A stretch of DNA of 64,000 nucleotides from Eustoma russellianum (taxonomy: Eukaryota; Streptophyta; Magnoliopsida; Gentianales; Gentianaceae). The position numbers and the translations under genes are program-made. Shown in pieces: positions 9,466-21,079 of the stretch. Numbering within the stretch: position 1 is the stretch's first letter; every line of letters begins with the position of its first letter. Where the stretch lies: assembly GCA_036186865.1 (NCBI GenBank), contig AP025075.1, positions 13,823,219 to 13,887,218 of the forward strand, given 5' to 3'. The notes under the pieces were generated by a model. It made no database searches. It had not been told where the DNA came from and worked only from the letters and a program-made list of their open reading frames with translations.

Positions 9466-12441
9466 ATCACCCCTCCTCAAGAGGATTCGTCCTCGAATAA
9501 AAGGGTTCTTTGTTGAAAGGGGTTAGGTCAGCAATATTGAAAGTAGAAGAAATAGAATCATACCTCTCGGGAAGATCAAGGACATAGGCATTGTCACCTA
9601 TGTGTTTTAGGACTTGGAATGGCCCATCTCCTCTGGGCAACAACTTTGATTTCCTTTCGTTAGGAAACCTCTCTTTGTGAAAATGTAATCAAAACAAATC
9701 ACCAGGTTTGAACAAGACTCGTTTTCTATGTTTGTTGGCTTGTTTTGCATAAGCTATATTTTTCTCCTCAAGTTGGGTTTTAACTTTTTCATGCAGTTTC
9801 TTTATCTTTTCAGCTTTTTGTTTACCATCTATACTTGAATGTTCTTGTACAGGAATGGGAATCAAATCAAGAGGGGACAAGGGGTTAAAAAATACACAAT
9901 CTCAAAGGGACTATGCAAGTTACCATGATGGACACTCCTATTGTATGCAAACTCAATTTATGGTAAACAATATTCCCAATGCTTGAGATGTTTTGCAAGA
10001 TGGCATGGAAAAGTTAGGATAAAGTATGATTAACAATCTCAGTTTGCCCATCAATTTGTGGGTGAGCAGTAGTAGAGAACAACAATTGAGTACCAAGTTT
10101 AGCCCACAAAACACGCCAAAAATGACTTAGAAATTTCGTATCCCTATCACTCACAATGGTACGTGGCATGCCATGCAATCTTACAATTTCTCTAAAGAAC
10201 AAGTCAGCAACATGTGTGCATCATCTACTTTCTTACATGCAATGAAATGTGCCATTTTTGAAATCTATCTACCACGTAAATGATATCCCGCCCTCCTCGA
10301 GACCTAGGGAGACCTAAAACAAAGTCCATAGAAATGTCAATCCAATGGGAGTCAGGGACAGGTAAGGGTGTGTAAAGGCCATGTGGTTGAGATTTGGATT
10401 TTGCTTTCTTGCAAGTGATTCAACTACCACATAATTTTTCTACATCTACACGCATGTGTGGACAGTAGAAATGCTCTTTAAGGGTTTCTAGGGTCTTGAA
10501 CATTCCAAAGTGGCCCATCAATCCTCCTCCATGGGCTTCTCTTACCAATATTTCTTGCATGGACGATTGGGGTACACATAACTTATGTTCCTTAAAAAGG
10601 TATCCTTCATACATGTAGAATTTTCCGAAGCGGGCCTCTTGACATGCCTCAAAGATAGTGCCAAAATCATGATCTTTGGCATACATGTCCTTAAGTGATT
10701 GGAAGCCTAAGAATTGAGAGGATAAGGTAGTCAGTAGAGTATATCTCCTAGAGAGGGCATCAACAACTATGTTATCTTTTCCTTGTTTGTACTTAATCAT
10801 ATAAGGGATTTGTTCAATAAACTCTACCCACTTGGCATGTCTCTTGTACAACTTTCCTTGCCCTTTAAGGCATTTTGAGCTTTCATGGTCAGTGTGGATC
10901 ACAAACTCTCTAGTTTGAAGGTAGTGTTGCCAAGTTTGTAGGGATCTCACAAGGGCATAAAGTTCCTTATCGCAGGTAGAGTAATTTGAGAGAGGCTCCT
11001 TTCAACTTGTCACTAAAGTAGGCTATGGGTTTCTTTCCTTGGGTCAATACTACGCCAATACCCACTCCACTTGCATCACATTCAATCTGGAAGGTCTCAT
11101 CAAAGTTGGGTAAACCAAGGATGGGTGCAATGGTTAGCCTTCTTTTAAGTTCATCAAATGCCTGTGTTGTGGCTCATTCCACTGAAAAGGCATATCTTTT
11201 TGACAATCTCATTTAGGGGTGCAGCTATGGGCGAAAAGTCCTTTACAAACCTCTTATAGAAGCTTGCAAGTCCGTGGAAGCTACGCACTTCCCCTACAGT
11301 CTTAGGTAAGGCCACTCCACAATAGACCTAACCTTCTCCTCATCGATCTCTATTCCTTTAGCTGTGATGACAAAGCCTAGGAAGATAACTCGTTCTAAGC
11401 AAAAAGAGCAGTTCTTAAAGTTGGCAAAAGTTGTTCATGTTTGAGCTTCTCAAATGCGGCCCTAAAATGGTCAAGGTGATCCTCAATGGTTTGGGAATAG
11501 ATTAGGATATCATCAAAGTAAACCACAACAACACGTCCTACGAAGACTCGTAAGACTTCATTCATTAATTGCATAAAGGTTCAAGGGCATTGGTGAGCCC
11601 AAAGGGCATCACTAACCACTCATAGAGCCAAAAATTGGTTTTAAATGATGTCTTCCATTCATCCCCTTCTCTTATCCTTACCTGGAAGTAACCTTGCCTA
11701 AGATCAATGTTGGTGAAATATCTAGATCCATGCAACATATCCAACATATCATCCAGCCTAGGTATGTGATGCCTCTACTTTACGATGATCTTGTTTATGG
11801 CATAGCAATCAGTACACATTCTCCAAGTACCATCTTTCTTGGGGACTAAAATGACAAGGACGGCTAACGGGCTTAGACTTTCTGTGACTTGTCCACTGGA
11901 TAGGAGTTCCGCAACTTGCATTTGAATTTATTTGGTTTCTGCAGGGTTGGCTCTACAGGCTGCTCTGTTAGATAGGACAGCTCCTTGGACAAAGTCTATC
12001 TGGTGTTCTATCCCTCTTATAGGTGGTAATCCTGATGGTGGGTCAGTGGGAAATAGAACATCGTATTATTGGGTAAGGGATGTCACAGAAGTAGGTAAGG
12101 TGGGGGGGTAGGTCTTCATAGAAAGGCAACACTCCTTGGAAATTAGGATGAGGACTGTTTGGTTGTTATAAAGGGAACGTGTGACCTCTTTTTTCTTTTC
12201 AAAATACCCACACTTCTTTTTAGAATCAGTGATACCTAGGGACACTAAATCCTTTCCCGTATTTTCTTGTTTCTTACTCTCACTCGTCATGCATTCCACA
12301 AATTTTCTTTCAGCTTCCTTTTCTTTAGTGTAGGTCCTAGACTTAGACATACGTTGTTGATCTTCATAGACCTTATGGTGTTGGAGTGCATGCAACTTGT
12401 ATAGTTTACCATACAATTTTAAAGAATAACGATTCAAATAT
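9466..12441 (-). pseudogene. A1 pol and protease C-terminal part, degraded
   Basis: Reading leftwards on the minus strand: protease C-terminal region and RT connection (ORF 12066-12527, of which the part up to 12441 is A1), RT (11565-11747, with LDMLHGSRYF and the VRIREGDEWK block; a VVYFDD sequence is encoded near 11510-11530), RNase H and HHCC region (10420-10950, with HTDHESSKCL and EAHGGGLMGHFG), integrase core (10014-10202, with VSDRDTKF) and the C-terminal part (9689-9880). Many frameshifts and small deletions separate these pieces. The frame ends with a TGA in the purine tract. Confidence 0.85.
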
Positions 12442-13126
12442 TGATACGGCCAAAGGAAGATAAAGATGGAGGAATTTTTGAAAGATAATTCAAAGGAATT
12501 TTGGAAGTCAAATGCAAGATAATTCAAAATAAAGTCTCAACCACCTTTTGAAGATATCTCCAAGCTTATCCAAACATCAAAATTGATCCCCAAAGTCATT
12601 AAATTAATGAAAACAATCGGCTGACCTCAGAGAGACAAGAAAAACGTCATTTTCAAGATAGTTTTTAGGGACTAGTAATTTATCTCATTTCAAACTTTTG
12701 ATAGAATTTTTAGGATAGAGTTTATCTTTCTTTTTGATTGTTTTAGGCTAAAATTTCAGCCTTTTTATTAGTATTGGCCGCTGACCACAGAACAAGGGCA
12801 ACGACATATTTTTATCAATCAAATTTGAGTTTTGGTTTTCTCTCCCAAAAGGGTGAAAACTTGTTTTCTTGATTTCGCACTAAAAATCAAGGCTAATATC
12901 TCTCAATCTTGAGCAAATTGAGGGTGATTGCCAAGGGTTGAAGTGACCGTCTAGGAGGGCGTATCGAAGGTTTGCCTACAAACGCACACTTGAATCTAAG
13001 GTATTGCTTAAGCCGGCAATTTCTACACAACGGAAGCAAGGAGGAGTTTACTTCTTTGTGCCTAAACCCTTGTGGAAAGGTTGTTGGAGGTGGAAGAGTG
13101 GATCCTACGCTTGTCAGCTTGCATCA
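12442..13126 (+). repeat. E 5' LTR
   Basis: 685 bp, much shorter than the A, B and D LTRs. Near its end it has the block CCGTCTAGGAGGG followed by TTTGCCTAC (about 12946-12980), a motif shared with A and D LTRs. Confidence 0.9.
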
Positions 13127-13128
13127 AT

Positions 13129-13142
13129 TTGGTATCAGAGCC
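13129..13142 (+). promoter_or_regulatory. PBS of E
   Basis: TTGGTATCAGAGCC lies three bases after the LTR. It is a perfect match to the complement of the initiator Met-tRNA 3' end. Confidence 0.85.
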
Positions 13143-14099
13143 CCAGGTCACTCAATTCCACCAACTATCCTGTATTTTTTTTCTTCAATCTGAGATTTTC
13201 TCATTTTTTTTCATCATCATTCAAAAAAAACAGCCGAAAATTCATCCAAAAAATACAAAACAAAAAGTCAGCCATCTTAATTCAAAAAGATCATGTCTTT
13301 TGGTTCTTTTCCCTAATGAGTTGTCCATTCGCATGCATCAGCATTGCTCCACTTTCTGTTTGATTCCTTTTTTTTCTCTTGTTACTTGACTCACGAAGTA
13401 ATATTCAACTTATTTAAAAAAAAAGGCATCCGTTAATTTTTTTTCTTTTTGCTAGGGCAGTGCATGCAAGATTGGCCGTGCACAATATTTTCTATTAACC
13501 TTTCAAGATCACATCTTTACACACTTAACAATAGGGTTCAGTGTATTAGGTTTTATATTCAGCTATATCATATAAATCAAGTTCATTGCTAAATAGCTAC
13601 CTAGTATCACTCGTAAATCTTGTTGCTAACGAAGCTTTTAGTTGATTTTTAGACTTGTGTGACTTGATCGCATTGTTGCTTGGTTTGTATTGCAATTTTC
13701 TTGTATCCAACGCATCATCTTCAAGCCAGACCAAGCCACAAAGGGCTTAATGTGGGAGACAAAAACTGCTTAGCCAAATCCAACAAAAAAAACGTGGTAC
13801 CAATTGTTTTCTTTCTGCCACGAAGTCGGTTGCCACACCATCACCTTTATGTAACTAAGAAGGAATCATCTTTATGTAACTAAGAATTCATTTAAGCTTA
13901 CTCTCAGATTCCACTTTGAGGGCAGCTTTGGTGTTACCACAAGTTGCAATTTTCACGGATACACCAGCAGAGGAAGCGAAAGACCATTCTAGTGACAGAA
14001 ATCTTTCGGCCAACATTTGAAAACCAAAAAAAAGGCCAGTGCACAACAAAAAAAAATAGTGCGCAAACGAAAAAAAAGTGAGAGAGACAAAAGCCTCGG
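13143..14099 (+). other. E leader, first part
   Basis: AT-rich untranslated sequence with poly-A and poly-T runs. I see no convincing gene. The TSD CTCGG of the C1 insertion is its last five bases (14095-14099). Confidence 0.6.
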
Positions 14100-15399
14100 T
14101 GATGAGCCCACGATGGGGTCAACGCAACATATTTTGATGTATCATTTATTGTCACATGTTAGTTCTGTAAGACATGGCATATCACTGTTAACTCCGCACA
14201 CACTAGTGCTACTTCTTATGTCTTATAGTCTTAACTAACCCTTAGGACATATCATATATGTTGTGTATCTTGTGTTTGTTGCTTGGTGTCTTTGAAGATA
14301 GGTCAAAGAGAGCTTTACATTGAAGAAGCATGAACACCGATCGATCCATGTCCCATCTGATCGGATGATATCATTGTTCAAACAAAGCTTAAAAATACAA
14401 TTGGAACCTGAATTTTTGTCCAAACAAGGAGGTGATAAGCAATTAGCTTACAAGCAAGGTGGTGACAAGCTTCATGTCAAATTCAAGATTGTTCTTCACG
14501 TTGAAACAAAGAAGAAACAAGCTGCTCACACCTTTAACCAATAGGAAGGAGTCTTGCAATTGTCCAAACCAATCACAATCAAGTTAGAACAAGAATGCAA
14601 GCTGCTCAACATTTGATCCAATCAAATTCAAAGGAGAAAATCGGCTGGTTCATGGCTGATTGGTTTGATTATTCAAAGCCTGAACTATAACCAATCAAAA
14701 GGGAGTTCAACCAAGCTGCTCACTACAATATCCAATCAGAATTTTGGCTGAAATCTAGCAAGGAAGAAACGGTTGGACTAAGGAATATTTGTTTGAAAAT
14801 TCAACACCAATTACAACCAATGAAAAGGCCATTCCAAAGCAAGCTGCTCCATGTCTTAACCAATCAAATTGATCAAGAAAAAAGGCTGGAAAACAGGTTG
14901 GAGTACACGGCAAAGCAACCAGAAAATCTTGGAACCAAATTGCTCAAACAAGTTTCAAAGCAAGCATGTCATTTTAGTCTAGTACTTTGTACATTAAAAC
15001 TTGTACTACTTATCATTTTTGTTTGTTATAAGTAGTTTTAGAACCTGAATGTAAAACACAACTATTTCAAACACATTTCAATCAAAACTTCCTTTAAGGA
15101 GTTCTCAACTTTCTAGTTGAAGTTAAAACCACTTAACGGTTTCTTTCAAGTTCATAGCCTAGAACTTGTTAGTATTTTACTTCATTTTTTGGTTTACAGC
15201 ATCTTAGGGTCTCAATGAGGTTTTAGACGTGTTGGAATGCCAAAGAGGAAGAGGTGTTGGCATAAATTGAGCCAAGAACAAACGGTTACAGTTCAAGGGG
15301 TGTCATTGGGATGTTCTTTGCCATAGCCGAGGTTCAAATCAGTTTGGAGTAGAAGACAAAGTCCTTGGAACGTTTTTCTAGCCTTCGTTTGTCTCATCA
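14100..15399 (+). repeat. C1 5' LTR
   Basis: It begins TGATGAGCCCACG. The 87-bp block at 14395-14481 is shared with B1 and B2 LTRs. Confidence 0.9.
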
Positions 15400-15400
15400 A

Positions 15401-15413
15401 TTGGTATCAGAGC
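15401..15413 (+). promoter_or_regulatory. PBS of C1
   Basis: TTGGTATCAGAGC, one base after the LTR; initiator Met-tRNA type. Confidence 0.85.
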
Positions 15414-17396
15414 GTTGGTTAGTCTTCTATTCATGTTTACGTTGTTTAAACTTGCATATGAGTGATGCTGCCCAAAACTGTTTAGTAAACTGTTTTATGT
15501 CCGTGTAGATTCTGTTTATTTAGATAGTTAGTTCATGTTTTAATGTGTTTATTAGTTAGTTTACAATAGTTTGGTAACTTAGTTTTAAGTGGCAAAACCG
15601 AAAACCACCACAAAAAGAACTTAGACTAGACTTAAGTGTGTTAGAACCTATTTGTGTAGTCTAGTTAAAAACCGTGTGTAACCTGATTGTTCTTTTTCAA
15701 TCTAGCTTAGATAATGTTCATTAGGTCCTAATCTAGAAGTTTAAATGGTAGTTTAGATAAAGTCCTTAAAACAGAAAACTTTGAACACAAAAATAGATTA
15801 GTTGATAGTTAGTTGTAATCAAGTTGTTAAAATTCTGTTTTCTTTTGTACTTGTGTGCAATCTGTTTTAAACGTTTTGTTTGCTGCCTTATTTAGCTTGG
15901 TTAGACTAGTTTACAACATAATTTAAGTGTTTAGTTGGTTGTTTAGTTTAGCACAAGCAAAACCGAAAACTGAGAACAAAACAAGGTAGTTTTAGCTAAG
16001 TAAGTATGCTGCCTAGTTTCTATTGACATACGTTTGGTAAGTAGGATATAAACCCTTGCATCTAGTATCATTTAGTTTAGAATCTGATTGCATCATACAA
16101 ACAAAAACCAAACAAAAACAAAGTAGGATAGATCACTTAAAAACAGAACAAAATAAGTTAGCTTAGTTTGCATCAATGCTGATTTCCAATAGTTGATATA
16201 GTAATCAGCCTTATAAATTGCATTTAGAAACAACTAAGTTGCATTTAGCTATCTTAAGATTAGTAGATCATTTGCATCAAAAACAGAAAAGGAAAAAAAA
16301 GGACAAACTGCCCAAAACCGTGTGTTTAGAACAAGTTTTTAAAGCTCATTTGAAATCTTTGAATGCTATTTGTTTAAACTTGTTGAATTTGATTTCACCA
16401 TCCCCGTTACACCTTAAGTCATTGTTTGGTACAAACTTGATTGAATCTTTTAATTGAAACATTATTGACTTGAGATTTGTTAAAAGTGAAATAAATTTAT
16501 AAGAAACAAGATTTGATTTCAAATTCTAACGTTGGCTTTACGTTTATCTTTACTTGGGATTGATTCAATTATTTAAAGACTTTATTGGACTTAAGTTCTT
16601 ACTTAGGATCACTTTGTCTATATTTATCCCTACACTATTAAATTGCCGACTCTGTTATCATCTTGTTGTCTTTACACTTCTTCAACTTGCATTGAACTTT
16701 CATCTATATTTGGTTGTTAAATTTGTGAAACAGTTTTCATATCATTAGTGTTCTTCCGTGTTGTTCAAAGAACGTTTCACAAAAGCCACACCAAAACTTG
16801 TGCAAGTAAAACCAAAGAAAAAGAAGCTGCGAGCAATGTCTCATAAAGGCAAGTGAGCAGTAGACTCACAAAACAGACAAAGCCAATCCAAAGGAAAATA
16901 ATTAGGCTTGTTTGTGAAAGAAACTGAGAGAAAAGTCATTTTTAACGTCAAAAAGCAAGAGACAAGACGTATGAGTGACTTGCACAAGAAGTGAGATATA
17001 GCCATCCAAAGTTCACAAAAGGTGAATTGTGCAAAACCAAAAGCAAATACCTACACCAGAATTGTTGACTGTTGTAAAAGGTTCCTCGAACAAACCCTTG
17101 TTGAACACTTGTGTGTATGTACTGTCTTTCACTTTATTTACAATTGAATGTGCATTAAAGTTTAAAGTAAGTTAAAGGATTGTTCTGTACAAACCCTTAG
17201 CTTTCTTTGATTCAGCCAAAAACATCATTTGACTTCTATTTTTCTTTGAATCTTAGATAGTCCAAGATTGTTGTTTATTCAATTGTCAATTTGAAGTAGA
17301 AATTTACGTTTTGTTAAAGTTATAGTTTGATCTTGCTTGTATTCTGACTTATTTATCTCATTGTTTTACCATCTTGGTTGATTGTTTTGATTAAAC
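15414..17396 (+). other. C1 leader
   Basis: About 2 kb of AT-rich untranslated sequence that follows the B1 leader in order and wording (blocks such as GCTGCCTAGTT, and ATATAGTAATCAGCC). I see no gene in it. Confidence 0.7.
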
Positions 17397-18614
17397 ATGA
17401 TTCTAAAAACCATTTGGGGAGTTGAATGCCATAGGAGAGACTATGATGAACTGGAAAAACGTATGAACTCCTTTGGTCGTACGAATGGTTTATGGGTGGG
17501 ATATTGGGAATGTAAAACTCCTAGATATCAAACTCTTTCTCAGTGCAATAAAGACGTTAGTGCATATTACAATGAAATGCTTGATGATTTGTACTATGCT
17601 TATGTTGAAGAACATGAGGAATTAAGCATGATTAGGTTCTTTGCTGGATTAGATAAAGAGATCGCTGATTGCATGTTGTCTAAAAAATTCTCATCACTTT
17701 ATGACATGTATAAAAAGGCAAAGATTGTTCAATCAAACCTAATCCCATGGCAAGTTAATCAAAACTATGGGTATGAACTGAACTCTTGTGATTCTGAAAA
17801 TGACAAACCAAATCCAGTTAAGTTAAGCAATTTGAGTCAGCCTATGGATAATATTGAAAATGCATTGCTTCAACTTAGAGACATGGTGCAAGTATTGATA
17901 GAATCTGAAAAGAACAAAGACTTGCAATCTGACATTTCTGTGAATGATGGTTTGTATGAAATTAGCCCCAACATGCCTGAAACTGGAACTCCTTTATCTG
18001 AATTGCATGTTCAACCTTGTGTACTGTCTGAAGAAGACCCTTCACTTGAATCTGTTGGTGATTTCCAAAGTGTTAGTCGTTTGCTTATAGATGATGTTAA
18101 TTGTGATAACACTTTGTCTGAAAATGATTTTAATTGTGACATGCATATAAATGAAATCCCTGTGCATGATCTGCATTCTGCTGAGATGCTTGTTTCTGGG
18201 TTACAATCTGAATTACATCCTGTACATTTCATTGATGACATTGATGTAAGTAATTCTGTTGAGAATGACATTGATAAACTAGATTCTTATGATTTGATGT
18301 TAGCTGAACTAGATTGTCTACTTGATGTAGAGCTTGATCATGATGTCATTATTGAAATAGATTCAGCTACAAATAAACATAAATCCTTGGATGAACTAGT
18401 TAATGAATTGAATGACATGTTTAGTATAGATGAAGATTCTGTTTCTGAAATATCTATTTCATCTCATCTTGTTGAATGTCTGCCTGTTGTCATCTCAATT
18501 GATACATCTTATCTAAATATTGCACATGTCTGTAAGATTTGTACATTTAATGTTAACATGTTGCAAATATGCTTTTTGGATGTTGTTTTATCGGTTAGGA
18601 TGTATGTCTTCTAA
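17397..18614 (+). CDS. C1 ORF: Gag capsid remnant fused to a long acidic tail
   Basis: 405 aa from ATG. Residues of about 50-110 resemble the C-terminal half of the Gag domain of B1: the order Y-Y-x-E-M then RFFAGLDKEIAD matches the RFLAGLNKEIAF region of B1 Gag. The zinc knuckle and protease are absent. From about residue 150 the protein becomes very rich in Asp, Glu and Ser, with no enzyme motif. Near the end DTSY and an HVCKIC stretch recall the HDTSYDIHVLTLC motif of the E and F ORFs. Just after the stop, in another frame, IHPKHFRKR is encoded (about 18632-18660), as in E and F. A role in packaging or particle assembly is inference from the Gag remnant. The uninterrupted frame in a young element suggests it was intact when copied. 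Confidence 0.7.
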   Translation: MILKTIWGVECHRRDYDELEKRMNSFGRTNGLWVGYWECKTPRYQTLSQCNKDVSAYYNEMLDDLYYAYVEEHEELSMIRFFAGLDKEIADCMLSKKFSSLYDMYKKAKIVQSNLIPWQVNQNYGYELNSCDSENDKPNPVKLSNLSQPMDNIENALLQLRDMVQVLIESEKNKDLQSDISVNDGLYEISPNMPETGTPLSELHVQPCVLSEEDPSLESVGDFQSVSRLLIDDVNCDNTLSENDFNCDMHINEIPVHDLHSAEMLVSGLQSELHPVHFIDDIDVSNSVENDIDKLDSYDLMLAELDCLLDVELDHDVIIEIDSATNKHKSLDELVNELNDMFSIDEDSVSEISISSHLVECLPVVISIDTSYLNIAHVCKICTFNVNMLQICFLDVVLSVRMYVF

Positions 18615-18810
18615 AATTTTTGTTATCATATTGTTAATACATCCTAAACATTTTAGAAAGCGTGTACACACCTTATTCTTTCTTCAAAGATAAGGATGCA
18701 CCAATGTATTTCACCTTCACCATTTGTATTATCATGTTCCTATTTGGTTATGGTTTAGTTGAGCATACGTGTACATCCTAAACCCCTTTCCTTTATTCTA
18801 TCCATGATGA

Positions 18811-18845
18811 GATTTGAGGACGAATCATTTTCAAGAGGGAGGGAA
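18811..18845 (+). promoter_or_regulatory. Pre-PPT repeat and polypurine tract of C1
   Basis: GATTTGAGGACGAATC at 18811-18826 has one mismatch in the inverted repeat. The purine tract AAGAGGGAGGGAA is at 18833-18845. No reading frame runs through here, unlike in B1. Confidence 0.75.
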
Positions 18846-20146
18846 TGATGAGCCCACGATGGGGTCAACGCAACATATTTTGATGTATCATTTGTTGTCA
18901 CATGTTAGTTCTGTAAGACATGGCATATCACTGTTAACTCCGCACACACTAGTGCTACTTCTTATGTCTTATAGTCTTAACTAACCCTTAGGACATATCA
19001 TATATGTTGTGTATCTTGTGTTTGTTGCTTGGTGTCTTTGAAGATAGGTCAAAGAGAGCTTTACATTGAAGAAGCATGAACACCGATCGATCCATGTCCC
19101 ATCTGATCGGATGATATCATTGTTCAAACAAAGCTTGAAAATACAATTGGAACCTGAATTTTTGTCCAAGCAAGGAGGTGATAAGCAATTAGCTTACAAG
19201 CAAGGTGGTGACAAGCATTCATGTCAAATTCAAGATTGTTCTTCACGTTGAAACAAAGAAGAAACAAGCTGCTCACACCTTTAACCAATAGGAAGGAGTC
19301 TTGCAATTGTCCAAACCAATCACAATCAAGTTAGAACAAGAATGCAAGCTGCTCAACATTTGATCCAATCAAATTCAAAGGAGAAAATCGGCTGGTTCAT
19401 GGCTGATTGGTTTGATTATTCAAAGCCTGAACTATAACCAATCAAAAGGGAGTTCAACCAAGCTGCTCACTACAATATCCAATCAGAATTTTGGCTGAAA
19501 TCTAGCAAGGAAGAAACGGTTGGACTAAGGAATATTTGTTTGAAAATTCAACACCAATTACAACCAATGAAAAGGCCATTCCAAAGCAAGCTGCTCCATG
19601 TCTTAACCAATCAAATTGATCAAGAAAAAAGGCTGGAAAACAGGTTGGAGTACACGGCAAAGCAACCAGAAAATCTTGGAACCAAATTGCTCAAACAAGT
19701 GTCAAAGCAAGCATGTCATTTTAGTCTAGTACTTTGTACATTAAAACTTGTACTACTTATCGTTTTTGTTTGTTATAAGTAGGTTTAGAACCTGAATGTA
19801 AAACACAACTATTTCAAACACATTTCAATCAAAACTTCCTTTAAGGAGTTCTCAACTTTCTAGTTGAAGTTAAAACCACTTAACGGTTTCTTTCAAGTTC
19901 ATAGCCTAGAACTTGTTAGTATTTTACTTCATTTTTTGGTTTACAGAATCTTAGGGTCTCAATGAGGTTTTAGATGTGTTGGAATGCCAAAGAGGAAGAG
20001 GTGTTGGCATAAATTGAGCCAAGAACAAACGGTTACAGTTCAAGGGGTGTCATTGGGATGTTCTTTGCCATAGCCGAGGTTCAAATCAGTTTGGAGTAGA
20101 AGACAAAGTCCTTGGAACGTTTTTCTAGCCTTTATTTGGCTCATCA
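18846..20146 (+). repeat. C1 3' LTR
   Basis: 1301 bp and nearly identical to the 5' copy. Confidence 0.9.
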
Positions 20147-21079
20147 CTCGGCAAAACAGTGAGACCACAGAAAAAAAAAGTATCATTCAAGAATCTGAAG
20201 CACACAAGGATTGGAAAGTTAATATCAATTTGATTTTTATCTCAAGAATACCAAAGTCACTTAAATCCAAGTACTCATCTACTTCAAATCAAACCCAATT
20301 TCATTGTCTTGGAACTTGGATACTTGTGTATTGCAATTGATCAACAACTTTGTAATCAACTTGCATAAGGCTAAAGTTAACTAAAGATTGCCCAGGGCAA
20401 CCCTTAGTTTTCTTTGACTCAGCCTTTGACATAATTTTTGGTCTCATTTTTTTCTTTGATTCGTAGAGGGTTAAGTGTGTGAAATTGTCTTCTTCTTGGC
20501 TTATACCTTTGCTTATTAGTTGCTGAAAATTTGGGTGATACATTGGAGAAAAAGGTGCAAGTTGCGAGTTTTGACACCCGGTTTAACTGCTGATTTTTGC
20601 TGCTGATTTCTACTGTTTTGGAGCTGTTGTTCTACTGTTTTGAGGCGTATTTAGATGCTTGAATTTGCTGCAATAGTACAGCAATAAGTTGGGAGTAAAT
20701 CGGACCAATTTTAGGCGTTTGCGTCTCGATTTGAGGGCTGTTTTTACCACAGTCCAGCCGCTGTTTTTGTACTGTTTTGACGTCATTTGGTCCTCCAAAT
20801 TTCGGTCAAAACAGGTGGTTTTGGTCCAGTGTGGGTTGGATTCTTTTTGGACAAGTTCGGGTTTAAACTGTGCACTGAATTGCGGTATCGGGTATATTGT
20901 AAGAGACTTGGCATTCACCTATCTTGGTTGCTCTCTTTGACATTTATTAGCCTTAGATTGATCAAGAAACAGGTGGTAAGAGAGAAAAAAAAGAAAGACG
21001 AGTGCACAAATTTCTATTTCCATTTACCCTTGTTTTTGGTATATTGTTTTCTTTGTTGTTTCTGTTTTGCAGGTTCACA
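20147..21079 (+). other. E leader, second part
   Basis: It continues E after the C1 TSD (CTCGG, 20147-20151). It is untranslated and ends with a polypyrimidine stretch and TTTTGCAG at 21065-21072, eight bases before the ATG of the E ORF, which looks like a splice acceptor. Confidence 0.6.

Larger units (their letters stand above)
8594..12441 (-). mobile_element. Element A1: family A, minus strand, 3' portion
   Basis: It consists of a truncated 3' LTR (8594-9465), purine tract and degraded pol (9466-12441), cut at 12441 by the insertion of E. A1 continues at 22794-23400 after E. The missing R/U5 of the LTR should be on the far side of A5, outside the window. Its many breaks suit its place as the lowest layer in the stack. 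Confidence 0.8.
14100..20146 (+). mobile_element. Element C1: complete 6.05-kb pol-less LTR element with a Gag-derived ORF
   Basis: LTRs at 14100-15399 and 18846-20146 are 1300 and 1301 bp, with TGATGAGC and CTCATCA ends. The TSD CTCGG is at 14095-14099 and 20147-20151. The LTR and leader are related to those of B1: the LTR shares the EFLSKQ/YKQGGDK block and the leader shares long stretches with 25434-27332. The only sizeable ORF is 17397-18614; there is no protease, RT or integrase. It is a Gag-bearing non-autonomous element, a class known in plants as TR-GAG, and B is the likely helper by LTR similarity. By eye the LTRs differ at about 12 positions, so it is young. Confidence 0.9.
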
